DNA of 46,657 bases from Pseudomonadota bacterium (GTDB lineage Bacteria > Pseudomonadota > Alphaproteobacteria > Sphingomonadales > Sphingomonadaceae). Location of the stretch: positions 1 through 46,657 of the forward strand of contig JAEWZX010000039.1 of assembly GCA_023394965.1 (NCBI GenBank), written 5' to 3'. Under the pieces are notes generated by a model. It was not told the DNA's origin. It searched no databases and saw nothing but the letters and a program-made list of their open reading frames with translations. Positions 14,926-23,772 of this stretch are shown one piece after another. The position numbers and the translations under genes were made by a program. Each line of letters starts with the position of its first letter. The first letter of the stretch is position 1.

Positions 14926-14996
14926 GTCGAAACGGGTTGCATGGCGCAACCGACATGCCATGATGCCGTCAAAGCTGATAACAGCGGAGAGGCCAC

Positions 14997-16547
14997 ATGA
15001 CTGGAATGCAACAGCTCTCGTTCGATGAGCTCATTCGACACTGGGCACAGGAAAAGCCCGACCAGGTCGCGCTTGAACAGGATGGCGATGCGCTAACCTT
15101 TTCCCAGCTCGAAGAACGATCGCGCCGGATCGTGGCGATGCTGCGCGCTCGCGGTCTGTCCAAGGGCGATCGCATCGCGTGGCTGGGGAAGAATGCGCGG
15201 CATTACTTCGAACTGTTCTATTCGGCAGCACGTATGGGTGTGGTCATGGTGCCGATCGGGTGGCGGCTTGCCGCACCGGAGATCGCCTATATCCTGCGCG
15301 ATACCCAGGCGAAGATCCTGTTTGCCGACGTCGGGTTCGACGAGCTTGCGAGCAAGGCCTGTGGCGAACTGGACAGTCCGCCAACGGTTCTGGACACTCC
15401 GGCCGCGCAGGCCGAAATCGCCTCTGCCCCGGCTGACGATTTTGCGGGGGCCGGGCCTGACGATGCTGTCCTTCAGCTCTATACATCGGGCACCACGGGC
15501 AATCCCAAGGGCGCGGTGCTGACCAACGCCAATCTGTTTTCCCTGCGGCAGCCGGCGGAAGAAGCCGCCCAGCCGTGGTCGAGCTGGGAGGATGATGAAG
15601 CGATCCTCATCTGCATGCCCTGTGCCCATATCGGTGGGACGGGGCTGGGGGTGATGGCCCTGGCGGCCGGTATCCGCGGGATCGTGCAGGCGGAGTTTAC
15701 GCCCGATGGGGTGCTGGACGGGTTCGAACAGGGAATTACCCGCCTGTTCATCGTACCTGCCGCCTTGCAGATGGTGGTGCAGCATCCACGGGCAAAGACC
15801 ACCGACATGTCCGGTGTCAAATATGTCCTGTATGGCGCGGCGCCGATCCCGCTCGACCTGCTGCGGGAAGCGGTGGAGACGATCCCCGATGCCGGTTTCC
15901 TCCAGTGTTACGGCATGACCGAAACCACCGGCACCATCGCCATCCTGCCGCCCGAAGATCACTGCCTGGAAGGCAATCAACGGATGAAGTCGGCGGGCAA
16001 GGCAGTGCCCGGTGTGGAACTGAAAGTCGTCGGTGAAGATGGGGAAGAACTGCCCCGCGGCGAAGTGGGCGAATTGCTGTGCAAAAGCCCATCCAACATG
16101 ACCGGTTACTGGAACCTGCCGGACGCCACCCACGAAGCGTTGCAGGACGGCTGGATGCACACCGGCGATGCTGCCTTCATGGATGAAGACGGCTATGTCT
16201 ATATCCAGGACCGGATGAAAGACATGATCATATCGGGCGGGGAAAACGTCTATCCGGCGCAGGTCGAAAGCGCGATTTACGGCCATCCGGCGGTGGGCGA
16301 AGTCGCCGTGATCGGCGTTCCCGACGAAAGATGGGGTGAAGCGGTGAAAGCCTGTGTCGTGCCGCGGCCGGGGACCGATCTGGACCCGGAAGACATCATC
16401 GCCTTTACGCGCGAACGGCTGGCCGGGTTCAAGGTGCCGAAATCGATCGATGTCATTCCGGAAATGCCGCGCAATGCCAGTGGCAAGATCCTGCGCCGGG
16501 AATTGCGTGCGCCCTATTGGCAGGGCCGGGACAGGCAGGTCAATTGA
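14997..16547 (+). CDS. AMP-binding acyl-CoA synthetase (fatty-acid or aryl CoA ligase)
   Basis: Activates a carboxylic acid as acyl-AMP and then the CoA thioester. It has the adenylate-forming signatures: the P-loop YTSGTTGNPKGAV (about 162-174), YGMTETTG (about 304-311), the MHTGDAAFMDEDGYVYIQDR hinge region, MIISGGENVYPAQVE, and the C-terminal catalytic Lys in NASGKILRREL. Length 516 aa is normal. The family cannot be narrowed beyond medium/long-chain or aromatic acids. Its stop overlaps the start of the next gene. Confidence 0.9.
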   Translation: MTGMQQLSFDELIRHWAQEKPDQVALEQDGDALTFSQLEERSRRIVAMLRARGLSKGDRIAWLGKNARHYFELFYSAARMGVVMVPIGWRLAAPEIAYILRDTQAKILFADVGFDELASKACGELDSPPTVLDTPAAQAEIASAPADDFAGAGPDDAVLQLYTSGTTGNPKGAVLTNANLFSLRQPAEEAAQPWSSWEDDEAILICMPCAHIGGTGLGVMALAAGIRGIVQAEFTPDGVLDGFEQGITRLFIVPAALQMVVQHPRAKTTDMSGVKYVLYGAAPIPLDLLREAVETIPDAGFLQCYGMTETTGTIAILPPEDHCLEGNQRMKSAGKAVPGVELKVVGEDGEELPRGEVGELLCKSPSNMTGYWNLPDATHEALQDGWMHTGDAAFMDEDGYVYIQDRMKDMIISGGENVYPAQVESAIYGHPAVGEVAVIGVPDERWGEAVKACVVPRPGTDLDPEDIIAFTRERLAGFKVPKSIDVIPEMPRNASGKILRRELRAPYWQGRDRQVN

Positions 16548-17146
16548 AGCGGCACGCCCCCGCCACTGCGCGCAATTCAGGCCCGATCGCCCAGGTGCTG
16601 GAACAGGAACTGCCCGAAAGCGGGCTGGTCCTCGAAATAGCCAGCGGGTCGGGGGAACATGCGCTGTTCATGGCGCGGCATTTCCCGCGCCTTGTCTGGC
16701 AGCCGAGCGATTTCGACAGGGAGGCGACAGCATCGATCGATGCATGGGCGCAGGACGTGACGCTCGCCAATCTGCGCCCGGCCGTCGAACTGGACGCGGC
16801 GCGGGAAAGCTGGCCGGTCGCGCATGCCGATGCGATGGTCTGTATCAACATGGTCCACATCAGCCCGTGGGAAGCGGCCGAAGGGCTGTTCGCGGCGGCT
16901 GGCCGGATCCTGCCGCAAGGGGCTCCGCTGATCCTGTACGGCCCGTTCCTGGAACAGGGCGTGGAAACCGCCCCGTCCAATCTCGCATTCGATGAAAGCC
17001 TGAAGGGGCGCGATCCGCGATGGGGGCTGCGTGACCTTGCGGATCTGGACAGGCTTGCGCGCTCCGCCGGTCTGTCGCGCACGGCGCGCCATGCGATGCC
17101 CGCCAACAACCTCACGCTGGTTTACAGAAGGCGTGACGGCGCCTGA
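16544..17146 (+). CDS. DUF938 SAM-dependent methyltransferase-like protein
   Basis: Starts LKRHAPATARNSGPI, the usual N-terminus of DUF938 proteins (normally MKRHAPATARN). This supports initiation at TTG 16544, which overlaps the ligase stop by three bases; an upstream TTG at 16517 is less likely. The SAM-binding motif is LVLEIASGSGEHALFMA, followed by ADAMVCINMVHISPW and a C-terminal PANNLTLVYRR. The substrate is unknown. A hairpin 10 bases after the stop separates it from the convergent entericidin gene. Confidence 0.85.
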   Translation: MKRHAPATARNSGPIAQVLEQELPESGLVLEIASGSGEHALFMARHFPRLVWQPSDFDREATASIDAWAQDVTLANLRPAVELDAARESWPVAHADAMVCINMVHISPWEAAEGLFAAAGRILPQGAPLILYGPFLEQGVETAPSNLAFDESLKGRDPRWGLRDLADLDRLARSAGLSRTARHAMPANNLTLVYRRRDGA

Positions 17147-17155
17147 AAATGAAAA

Positions 17156-17174
17156 CGCCCGCCAGTGGCGGGCG
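17156..17174 (-). terminator. Intrinsic terminator for the entericidin gene
   Basis: CGCCCGCC (17156-17163) pairs perfectly with GGCGGGCG (17167-17174) around a three-base loop. Read on the minus strand, it is followed by TTTTCATTTTC, so it is a good intrinsic terminator for the small lipoprotein gene. On the plus strand there is no T-run, though the hairpin could still protect the methyltransferase transcript. Confidence 0.8.
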
Positions 17175-17198
17175 CATTCACAAAGATTTCCGAAAGGC

Positions 17199-17327
17199 TC
17201 AGGTTTCTTCGTCGACAGCGTTGGCGGCGGACTGAAGGTCGTCACCGGCACCGCGCACGGTGTTGCAGGCGGCAGCGGTCAGTGTCATCGAAGTGATGCC
17301 GAATGCGAGCAGGATTTTCTTGATCAT
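17199..17327 (-). CDS. Entericidin A/B-family lipoprotein (42 aa)
   Basis: The translation is a lysine-positive start (MIKKILLAFG), a hydrophobic stretch, a lipobox ending TAAAC with Cys21, and then NTVRGAGDDLQSAANAVDEE. The CNTVRGAGDD segment is the hallmark of EcnA/EcnB-type lipoproteins, known in enterobacteria as a toxin/antidote pair linked to stationary-phase lysis; in alphaproteobacteria a single copy of unclear role is usual. AAGGAAG lies about six bases before the ATG, and an intrinsic terminator follows the stop. No second entericidin is nearby. Confidence 0.88.
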   Translation of the reverse strand: MIKKILLAFGITSMTLTAAACNTVRGAGDDLQSAANAVDEET

Positions 17328-17390
17328 CTGTCTTCCTTCCCAAAGGCTCCCTGATTGGGCTCCGGGTTAAGGAACGGCATAAAATCCAAG

Positions 17391-17415
17391 CGGTTCCCAC
17401 AGGAATTGAACCTGT
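17391..17415 (-). tRNA. Possible tRNA 3'-end relic (T-arm and acceptor strand only)
   Basis: On the minus strand ACAGG TTCAATT CCTGT forms a perfect five-pair T-stem whose loop fits the TTCRANY consensus, with the expected G-C closing pair. It is followed directly by GGGAACC and G, in the position of an acceptor 3' strand and discriminator. No D-arm, anticodon arm, matching 5' acceptor strand or CCA is present. It could be an attachment-site relic or chance. Confidence 0.3.
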
Positions 17416-17421
17416 CCCGCT

Positions 17422-17673
17422 ATGCCCCCATATGCACGCGCCGTGGATGAACCCGATTTTCTCCTGTTCGCAAGCGATGCGCAGCTGGCCGCTTATTGGG
17501 GCGGCGCGCTCGTTGTTATGGCGCTGTTCTGCTTGATCATGGAACGCCGCAGGATGAAACGCAGGGAGATCAACCGCGTCGGCTGGATGCCCTGGACAGG
17601 GCTGTTCCTGGTCTTCGCGGTGATCGGCGGTGGTCTACTCGCGCTGGCCGTCCCGGCAATGCTGCAAGGGTAA
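17422..17673 (+). CDS. Small two-helix membrane protein, unknown function
   Basis: 83 aa. Two hydrophobic helices (about 25-41 and 56-78) flank a basic loop, MERRRMKRREINRVGW, which should face the cytoplasm. It looks like a conserved small inner-membrane protein but matches no family I can name. The start is uncertain: ATG 17422 has no clear ribosome-binding site, and GTG 17443 is an alternative. It converges on cpaF, with 15 bases between the stops. Confidence 0.6.
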   Translation: MPPYARAVDEPDFLLFASDAQLAAYWGGALVVMALFCLIMERRRMKRREINRVGWMPWTGLFLVFAVIGGGLLALAVPAMLQG

Positions 17674-17688
17674 ACGGCGGTCGGCCCG

Positions 17689-19215
17689 TTACAGGCAGGC
17701 TTCGAGATAGGCCTGATCGAAACCGAACTGGCGTGCTTTTTCCAGGGTATATGGGCGCAGGCCGGACGAGCGGAATTCGCCCATGATCTTGCCGTCTTCG
17801 CTTTCGTCCAGATACTCGAACTTGAACAGTTCCTGTGTCACGATCACGTCGCCCTCCATCCCGATCACTTCGGTGATGTTGGTGGTGCGGCGGCTGCCGT
17901 CGCGCAGGCGCTTCACCTGCACGATGAGGTCGACCGATTCCGCGATCTGGCGGCTGATCGCTTCCTTCGGGATCTTGATGTCGCCCATCAGGATCATGTT
18001 CTCCATACGGCCAAGGCACTCGCGCGGGCTGTTGGCGTGCAGCGTACACATCGAGCCGTCGTGGCCGGTGTTCATCGCGGCGAGGAGGTCGAAACACTCA
18101 GCGCCGCGGATTTCGCCCAGGATGATCCGGTCCGGTCGCATACGCAGGGCGTTCTTGACCAGATCCCCAATGGTGATCGCGCCCTGGCCTTCAAGGTTCG
18201 GCGGACGCGTTTCGAGCGGCAGCCAGTGCGGCTGTTGCAGGCGCAGTTCCGCCGCATCCTCGATCGTCAGCACACGCTCGCCCGGGTCGATCATCTTCGA
18301 CAGCGCGTTGAGCATCGTCGTCTTGCCCGAACCCGTACCGCCCGAAATGACAATGTTCATCCGGCTCGCACCGGCAATCTTGAGGGCGGTACACATCTTG
18401 TCGCTCATCGAACCGAAGTTCTTGAGCATGTCCAGCGTGATCGGCTTTTCGGAGAATTTACGGATGGAGATCGCGGTCCCGCGCAGGCTGAGCGGCGGCA
18501 CGATCACGTTCACACGGCTGCCGTCCTTGAGACGGGCATCGGCCAGCGGCGTCGTCTGGTCGACGCGGCGGCCGACCTGGTTCACGATGCGCTGGGCAAT
18601 CTGGAAGAGATGGGCTTCATCGCGGAATTTGATCGGCGCGATGACTAGCTTGCCCTTCTTTTCGATGTAGGTCTGGTCGGGCCCGTTGACCATGATGTCG
18701 GACACATCGGGATCATTGAGCAGCTCTTCCAGCGGGCCGAAGCCCAGCAATTCGTCGACGAGGACTTTCTCGAGAGCGAATTGTTCGCGCCGGTTGAGCG
18801 TAACCTTAAGTTCGGCCAGCACCTCCATGATGATTGGCCTGAACTCTTCCGAAAGCTCATCCTTGGATAGCGTGGCCGCCGCTTCGGGGTCGACCCGTTC
18901 GAGCAGGCGGGGGAGCACCTGCTCTTTTATCTTGTGCACGCTGGCTTCGAAGCCGCCTACTTCGCTTTCACCCGCATGAGTGGTGTTCATGCGCTCGTCG
19001 AGGCGCGACATCGCGTCACTGCTGCCGGGCGACCTGTTCGGGTTTGCGGTGGCGGCGTCGGGCAGTGGCGGGAATTGTTCGCCGCCGCGCCCGTTACCAT
19101 CCTTCGGCTGCCCTGGCGTAGTGGCGCCGCCGCGCATGGGCTTTGCGACACCGAACTGCGGACGCGTACCGGCGCCTATTCCTGCCGGCCCGTTTTTCCG
19201 CCCGAATGCGCTCAT
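17689..19215 (-). CDS. cpaF: CpaF/TadA-type secretion ATPase
   Basis: A 508-aa GSPII_E-family ATPase that powers assembly of Flp/tad pili or a related secretion system at the inner membrane. A low-complexity N-terminal region of about 85 residues precedes the N-domain (LLGFGPLEELLNDPDVSDIM) and the ATPase core. The core has Walker A SGGTGSGKTTMLNAL (about 290-304), the Asp box TIEDAAELRLQQPHW, Walker B RIILGEIRG and the His box GHDGSMCTLHANS. No other cpa/tad gene is in the window, so it is separate from a pilus cluster or lies at its edge. It is well separated from glmS by about 250 bases. Confidence 0.93.
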   Translation of the reverse strand: MSAFGRKNGPAGIGAGTRPQFGVAKPMRGGATTPGQPKDGNGRGGEQFPPLPDAATANPNRSPGSSDAMSRLDERMNTTHAGESEVGGFEASVHKIKEQVLPRLLERVDPEAAATLSKDELSEEFRPIIMEVLAELKVTLNRREQFALEKVLVDELLGFGPLEELLNDPDVSDIMVNGPDQTYIEKKGKLVIAPIKFRDEAHLFQIAQRIVNQVGRRVDQTTPLADARLKDGSRVNVIVPPLSLRGTAISIRKFSEKPITLDMLKNFGSMSDKMCTALKIAGASRMNIVISGGTGSGKTTMLNALSKMIDPGERVLTIEDAAELRLQQPHWLPLETRPPNLEGQGAITIGDLVKNALRMRPDRIILGEIRGAECFDLLAAMNTGHDGSMCTLHANSPRECLGRMENMILMGDIKIPKEAISRQIAESVDLIVQVKRLRDGSRRTTNITEVIGMEGDVIVTQELFKFEYLDESEDGKIMGEFRSSGLRPYTLEKARQFGFDQAYLEACL

Positions 19216-19389
19216 TATCGGTAACCCCCGAGGTAACTCTTGATTCGCCTTGGCGCGACCCTGACCAATTGCGGCAAAGTCCCTTTTTCGAACTGTGGTG
19301 AATAAAACGGAAACCTTGATTATTCCCTAATGGCCGTCTGCTGCAAATGTGCAGTTCACCTATCATTCGCCGGCAAAAGCAGGGAAAGA

Positions 19390-19406
19390 TCAATTGTGTC
19401 AATTGA
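19390..19406. promoter_or_regulatory. Perfect 7-3-7 palindrome in the glmS upstream region
   Basis: TCAATTG, spacer TGT, CAATTGA. It is centred about 66 bases before the glmS ATG and about 180 bases upstream of cpaF, in the divergent intergenic region. AT-rich symmetry of this size is typical of a dimeric repressor or activator site. Which gene it controls, and with which protein, is unknown. Confidence 0.5.
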
Positions 19407-19463
19407 ATGCCGGGTGAGAACCGCTAAGTCTCCTCGCGCATAGCTATCTGGAGAATGCGGTCC

Positions 19464-21287
19464 ATGTGCGGAATTATCGGTATTGTCGGCAACCAGCCTG
19501 TGGCAGAGCGTCTCGTAGATGGCCTGCGGCGGATGGAGTACCGCGGCTATGACAGTGCTGGAATTTGCACCATCCATGAAGGGGCGTTGGTCCGTCGTCG
19601 GGCTGAAGGCAAGCTGGCAAATCTGGTATCAGAAGTGGCCCAGAACCCCGCCCCCGGCGATGTCGGTATCGCCCATACGCGCTGGGCGACGCACGGCGCG
19701 CCGACTGCCAAGAACGCCCACCCGCATGCAACCGATCATGTCGCTCTGGTTCACAACGGCATCATCGAGAATTTCAAGGAACTGCGCGCCGAGCTTCGTG
19801 ACGCCGGGCGCACTCTGGAAAGCGATACCGACAGCGAAGTGGTGGCGCATCTCGTCTCGCGCCTCGTGGAAGACGGCCAAAGCCCCCAGGAAGCAGTGGC
19901 CACTGTCCTGCCCCGTCTGCGCGGCGCCTTTGCCCTGGCGATTGCCTTTCGCGATTACCCTGACCTTTTGATCGGTGCACGGCGGGGATCGCCGCTGGTT
20001 GTCGGGTATGGCGATGGGGAAACCTACATCGGATCCGATGCGCTGGCTCTGGCCCCGCTGACGCAGCAGATCAGCTATCTCGAGGAAGGCGATTGGGTTG
20101 TCGTCTCGCGTGACGGGGCATCAATCTATGACGCCGAAAATGCCAGAGTGGAGCGTGAGGTTGGCAATTCGGGTGCGTCCGCGGCAGCGGTGGAGAAGGG
20201 CAATTATCGCCACTTCATGCAGAAAGAGATTTTCGAACAGCCGACGGTCGTTGCCCAGACGCTTGGCTCCTACCTGCGCCAGTCGGACAATTCGGTCGCC
20301 CTGCCTCAGTTCGACTTCGATCTTTCCAAGATCAGGCGGGTCACGATCGTCGCCTGCGGCACGTCATATTACGCTGGAATGGTGGCGAAATACTGGTTCG
20401 AACAGTTTGCCCGCGTTCCGGTCGACATCGATGTGGCATCCGAATTCCGCTATCGCGAACCCGTGCTGGAAGAGGGCGGCCTGGCGCTGTTCATTTCGCA
20501 GAGCGGTGAAACCGCGGACACATTGGCGGCGTTGCGCCATTGCAAGGAAAACGGCCAGACCATCGGTGTGATCGTCAATGTTCCGACGAGTTCGATGGCG
20601 CGCGAAGCCGATCTCCTTCTGCCCACGCACGCAGGCCCGGAAATCGGTGTTGCATCGACGAAGGCGTTCTCCTGCCAGCTTGCCGTTCTGGCTGCTCTGG
20701 CTGCGCATATGGCGGTGAAGAAAGGGCTGATGAGCCGGGCCGAAGAGCAGGAGGTGGTGCGTCACCTGCTCGAAGCGCCCGCCGCTCTTAATGCTGCGCT
20801 GGACCATGACGATGACATTGCCAGCATGGCACATCTTATCGCGCCTGCTCGCGATGTGCTTTACCTCGGACGCGGTCCTGATTTTCCGCTCGCGCTGGAA
20901 GGTGCTCTGAAGCTGAAGGAAATCAGTTACATCCATGCGGAAGGCTATGCCAGCGGCGAAATGAAGCACGGTCCCATCGCGCTGATCGACAGCGAAGTGC
21001 CGGTGATCGTTCTGGCACCGTCCGGCCCGCTATTCGAGAAGACCGTTTCCAACATGGAAGAGGTGCGCGCGCGCGGAGGGCAGATCGTTCTGATTTCTGA
21101 TGCAGAAGGTCTCGATCAGGCGGGCGAGGGCTGTCTCGCCACCATTGAAATGCCGCGTGTCCACCCGCTGATCGCGCCGCTGGTCTATGCGATACCTGTT
21201 CAATTGCTCGCCTATCATGTTGCATGCGTGAAGGGCACCGATGTGGATCAACCACGCAATCTGGCCAAATCCGTTACGGTGGAGTGA
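19464..21287 (+). CDS. glmS: Glutamine-fructose-6-phosphate aminotransferase (isomerising)
   Basis: Makes glucosamine-6-phosphate from fructose-6-phosphate and glutamine, the first step towards UDP-GlcNAc for peptidoglycan and LPS; cytoplasmic. The N-terminal glutaminase begins MCGIIGIVGN, with Cys2 becoming the catalytic nucleophile after Met removal; this fixes the start at 19464, ten bases after GGAG. HTRWATHGAPT and a GIIENF segment follow. Two SIS domains follow (CGTSYYAGMVAKYWFE and SQSGETADTLAAL; YLGRGPDFPLALEGALKLKE). The C-terminus NLAKSVTVE is typical. Length 607 aa is normal. There is no glmS ribozyme signature upstream, as expected outside Gram-positives. Confidence 0.96.
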   Translation: MCGIIGIVGNQPVAERLVDGLRRMEYRGYDSAGICTIHEGALVRRRAEGKLANLVSEVAQNPAPGDVGIAHTRWATHGAPTAKNAHPHATDHVALVHNGIIENFKELRAELRDAGRTLESDTDSEVVAHLVSRLVEDGQSPQEAVATVLPRLRGAFALAIAFRDYPDLLIGARRGSPLVVGYGDGETYIGSDALALAPLTQQISYLEEGDWVVVSRDGASIYDAENARVEREVGNSGASAAAVEKGNYRHFMQKEIFEQPTVVAQTLGSYLRQSDNSVALPQFDFDLSKIRRVTIVACGTSYYAGMVAKYWFEQFARVPVDIDVASEFRYREPVLEEGGLALFISQSGETADTLAALRHCKENGQTIGVIVNVPTSSMAREADLLLPTHAGPEIGVASTKAFSCQLAVLAALAAHMAVKKGLMSRAEEQEVVRHLLEAPAALNAALDHDDDIASMAHLIAPARDVLYLGRGPDFPLALEGALKLKEISYIHAEGYASGEMKHGPIALIDSEVPVIVLAPSGPLFEKTVSNMEEVRARGGQIVLISDAEGLDQAGEGCLATIEMPRVHPLIAPLVYAIPVQLLAYHVACVKGTDVDQPRNLAKSVTVE

Positions 21288-21373
21288 TTTAACTTCCGCA
21301 TCGACATAGCGGTGCTGACGGCGTGTGTGGGGCTTTTACCGGCTAATAAGGAATCGCGGCTAGTTCTGCTTAT

Positions 21374-23740
21374 GTGAGCGACCGGCCCATCAGAACGGAA
21401 ACGAGCGCGACAGCACTCTCGATTCGGCAGGTCCTCGGGCTGGAATCGCCCGAGGGTAGCGACTGGGCGCTTGTTCACGGCAGGCAATACGCACTGCTGA
21501 AGGAGCGTGTCAAAACTCGGGCCGCGCTCCACATCGGCGGTTTTATGCTGGTTGCAGCCAGTCTCTACGGCTCGGTAGCACCGCTGCTGCTTGTGGTATG
21601 GGCTGTCGCGCTGCTGCTTGCCGTGTTGCATTCCTCCCGCACGGACTTGCGCTTGGCCGATGCCGAGAACCGGTACATTTCGGTCGCTGAGATAAAAACG
21701 AATGCAGTCGCGTCTGCTGCCAAGGGGATTGTTTGGTCAGGCGGGATGATCGGGTGTGCCCTCGTGGCGGACCCTGCTTCGACCGGCTTTGTCTGGGCTG
21801 TTGTGGCGATGCTGATACTCGCCGGCACGGCGAGCCGCTTCAGCGTACCGTTGAGCTCCATAGCGTTTACGCTTGCGGCGGCTGTTGGCGGGCTCGGTGC
21901 CAGCCTCATCACTTCGCAATTTGCATTGGCCTTGATCGTCATCTTTTCGACATTGCTGGCCTCTCTCGGCCTTATCGAGAGCGCTCGCATAGCGGTAAGT
22001 GCGCGGGTTGCTGAATCGGCGATACAGGAGAAAAGCGAAGTCGTCTCGATGCTGCTGCGGGAATTCGAGGAGGGGCAGGCCGACTGGTTGTGGCAGATCG
22101 ATACGCGGCGACGCCTCAGGGCCGTGTCGCCCCGGTTCGCTTTTGCTCTCGGCAAGGAGCCCACGGAGGCGGAAGGGCAGTCTTTCCTGCAGCTGATTTC
22201 AGGCGAGAACTGGCGGACGGGACAGTTTCCCGACAGTCTTCACGAGCTGGCCGACAAGCTTAAAAGCAAAGAGAACTTCGCGAACTTTGCGGTCAAAGTG
22301 TCTATCCGGGGGCAGGATCGGTGGTGGGAACTGTCCGGCACGCCGATTATCGACGAGATGGGCGAATATCAGGGCTTCCGCGGTGTCGGCTCGGATGTGA
22401 CGGAACAGCGCGAATCCTCCGAAAAGATCGCCTATCTGGCCCGTTACGATACGCTGACGCATTTGCCCAACCGGCGTATGGTCAACGAAGCGCTGAGCGA
22501 TGCTTTGCAATATTCGGCCGACTGGCGATCACGCTGCGCATTTCTCATGATCGACCTCGACCGGTTCAAGGCAATCAACGATTCGCTGGGCCACCTCGTC
22601 GGCGATAGGATGCTGGCCGAAGTTGCGTCCCGCCTGAAACCGCTGGTCTGTGAAGAGGAAGTCTGTGGCCGCCTTGGCGGGGATGAATTCGCCGTCGTCA
22701 TTCGCGATGCGTCCGACAAGGGCCGGATCGAACGGCTGTCCAGGGAAATTATCGAACGACTGTCTGAACCGTATCATATTGAAAATCAGGTTCTTTATGT
22801 CGGTGCCAGCGTGGGGTCGGCATTTGGCCCACGGGACGGGCGCACGGTGGAGGAGCTTTTGCGGAATGCCGATCTGGCCTTGTACCGCGCCAAGGGCGAG
22901 GGGGGCGGTATTCATCGCGAATACGAGCCGTCGCTGCATGCCAATGCGGAAGAAAAGCGCCAGCTGGAACATTCGCTGCGCAATGCGCTGCAACGCAATG
23001 AAATGCAGCTTCACTATCAACCGGTGGTCGATGCCAATTCAGAAGAGATTGTCAGTTTCGAAGCGCTGATCCGGTGGAACAGCGCCGAGCATGGCTTTGT
23101 AAGCCCGGTTAAATTCATTCCTTTGGCGGAAGATACGCGCCTGATCGTGCCGATCGGTACGTGGGTCATGCAGGAAGCCTGCCGTGAGGCGGCAACGCAT
23201 TGGCCCAAAGATGTGCGGGTCAATGTCAATGTGTCGCCGGAACAGCTGCTGGAACCGGACTTTGCGGCCATGGTCTTGGGGGCGCTGTCGCATAGTGGGC
23301 TGGACCCCAGGCGGCTTGAGATCGAGGTGACGGAAAGCATCTTCATGCGCGATGCCGGGGTTGCCAGCAAGGCGCTGGAACAGTGCATGGCGCTGGGCTG
23401 TTCGATTGCGCTGGACGATTTCGGTACGGGCTATTCCTCGCTTGGCTATCTGCGCAAGCTCAAGTTCTCCACGATCAAGGTCGACCGCAGCTTCGTCCAG
23501 GGTGCTGGCCAGCAAAGCACTGAATCGCTTGCCATTATTCGTGCGGTTGTGGCTATGGCCGACAGTCTGGACATGACCACGACGGCCGAAGGTGTGGAGG
23601 ATGCGGAAGAGGCCGCGCTGATCCGATACCTTGGCTGCACCAAGATTCAGGGGTACCATTTCGGGCGACCAATGCCGGCCGCCGACGTGCATCGGCTGTT
23701 CGATCGGCGGGAGGCGGAAGACCACCTCCGCACCGCCTGA
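21374..23740 (+). CDS. Membrane GGDEF/EAL cyclic-di-GMP protein with PAS domain
   Basis: About five transmembrane helices (residues 50-215) are followed by a PAS-like domain (about 230-345), GGDEF (about 350-515) and EAL (about 530-780). The cyclase site is intact (CGRLGGDEFAVV) but the RxxD inhibitory site upstream is absent. The phosphodiesterase motifs are intact: SFEALIRW, NVNVSPEQL, EVTESIF, ALDDFGTGYSSLGYL, IKVDRSF and TTAEGVE. Both activities are therefore possible; with a complete EAL and no I-site, net breakdown of c-di-GMP is plausible. The start is GTG 21374, because the overlapping ATG runs into a stop. It follows glmS by 86 bases in the same direction. Confidence 0.92.
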   Translation: MSDRPIRTETSATALSIRQVLGLESPEGSDWALVHGRQYALLKERVKTRAALHIGGFMLVAASLYGSVAPLLLVVWAVALLLAVLHSSRTDLRLADAENRYISVAEIKTNAVASAAKGIVWSGGMIGCALVADPASTGFVWAVVAMLILAGTASRFSVPLSSIAFTLAAAVGGLGASLITSQFALALIVIFSTLLASLGLIESARIAVSARVAESAIQEKSEVVSMLLREFEEGQADWLWQIDTRRRLRAVSPRFAFALGKEPTEAEGQSFLQLISGENWRTGQFPDSLHELADKLKSKENFANFAVKVSIRGQDRWWELSGTPIIDEMGEYQGFRGVGSDVTEQRESSEKIAYLARYDTLTHLPNRRMVNEALSDALQYSADWRSRCAFLMIDLDRFKAINDSLGHLVGDRMLAEVASRLKPLVCEEEVCGRLGGDEFAVVIRDASDKGRIERLSREIIERLSEPYHIENQVLYVGASVGSAFGPRDGRTVEELLRNADLALYRAKGEGGGIHREYEPSLHANAEEKRQLEHSLRNALQRNEMQLHYQPVVDANSEEIVSFEALIRWNSAEHGFVSPVKFIPLAEDTRLIVPIGTWVMQEACREAATHWPKDVRVNVNVSPEQLLEPDFAAMVLGALSHSGLDPRRLEIEVTESIFMRDAGVASKALEQCMALGCSIALDDFGTGYSSLGYLRKLKFSTIKVDRSFVQGAGQQSTESLAIIRAVVAMADSLDMTTTAEGVEDAEEAALIRYLGCTKIQGYHFGRPMPAADVHRLFDRREAEDHLRTA

Positions 23741-23772
23741 TCAAACGACACACATGTCAATCAGCCGTCTGA

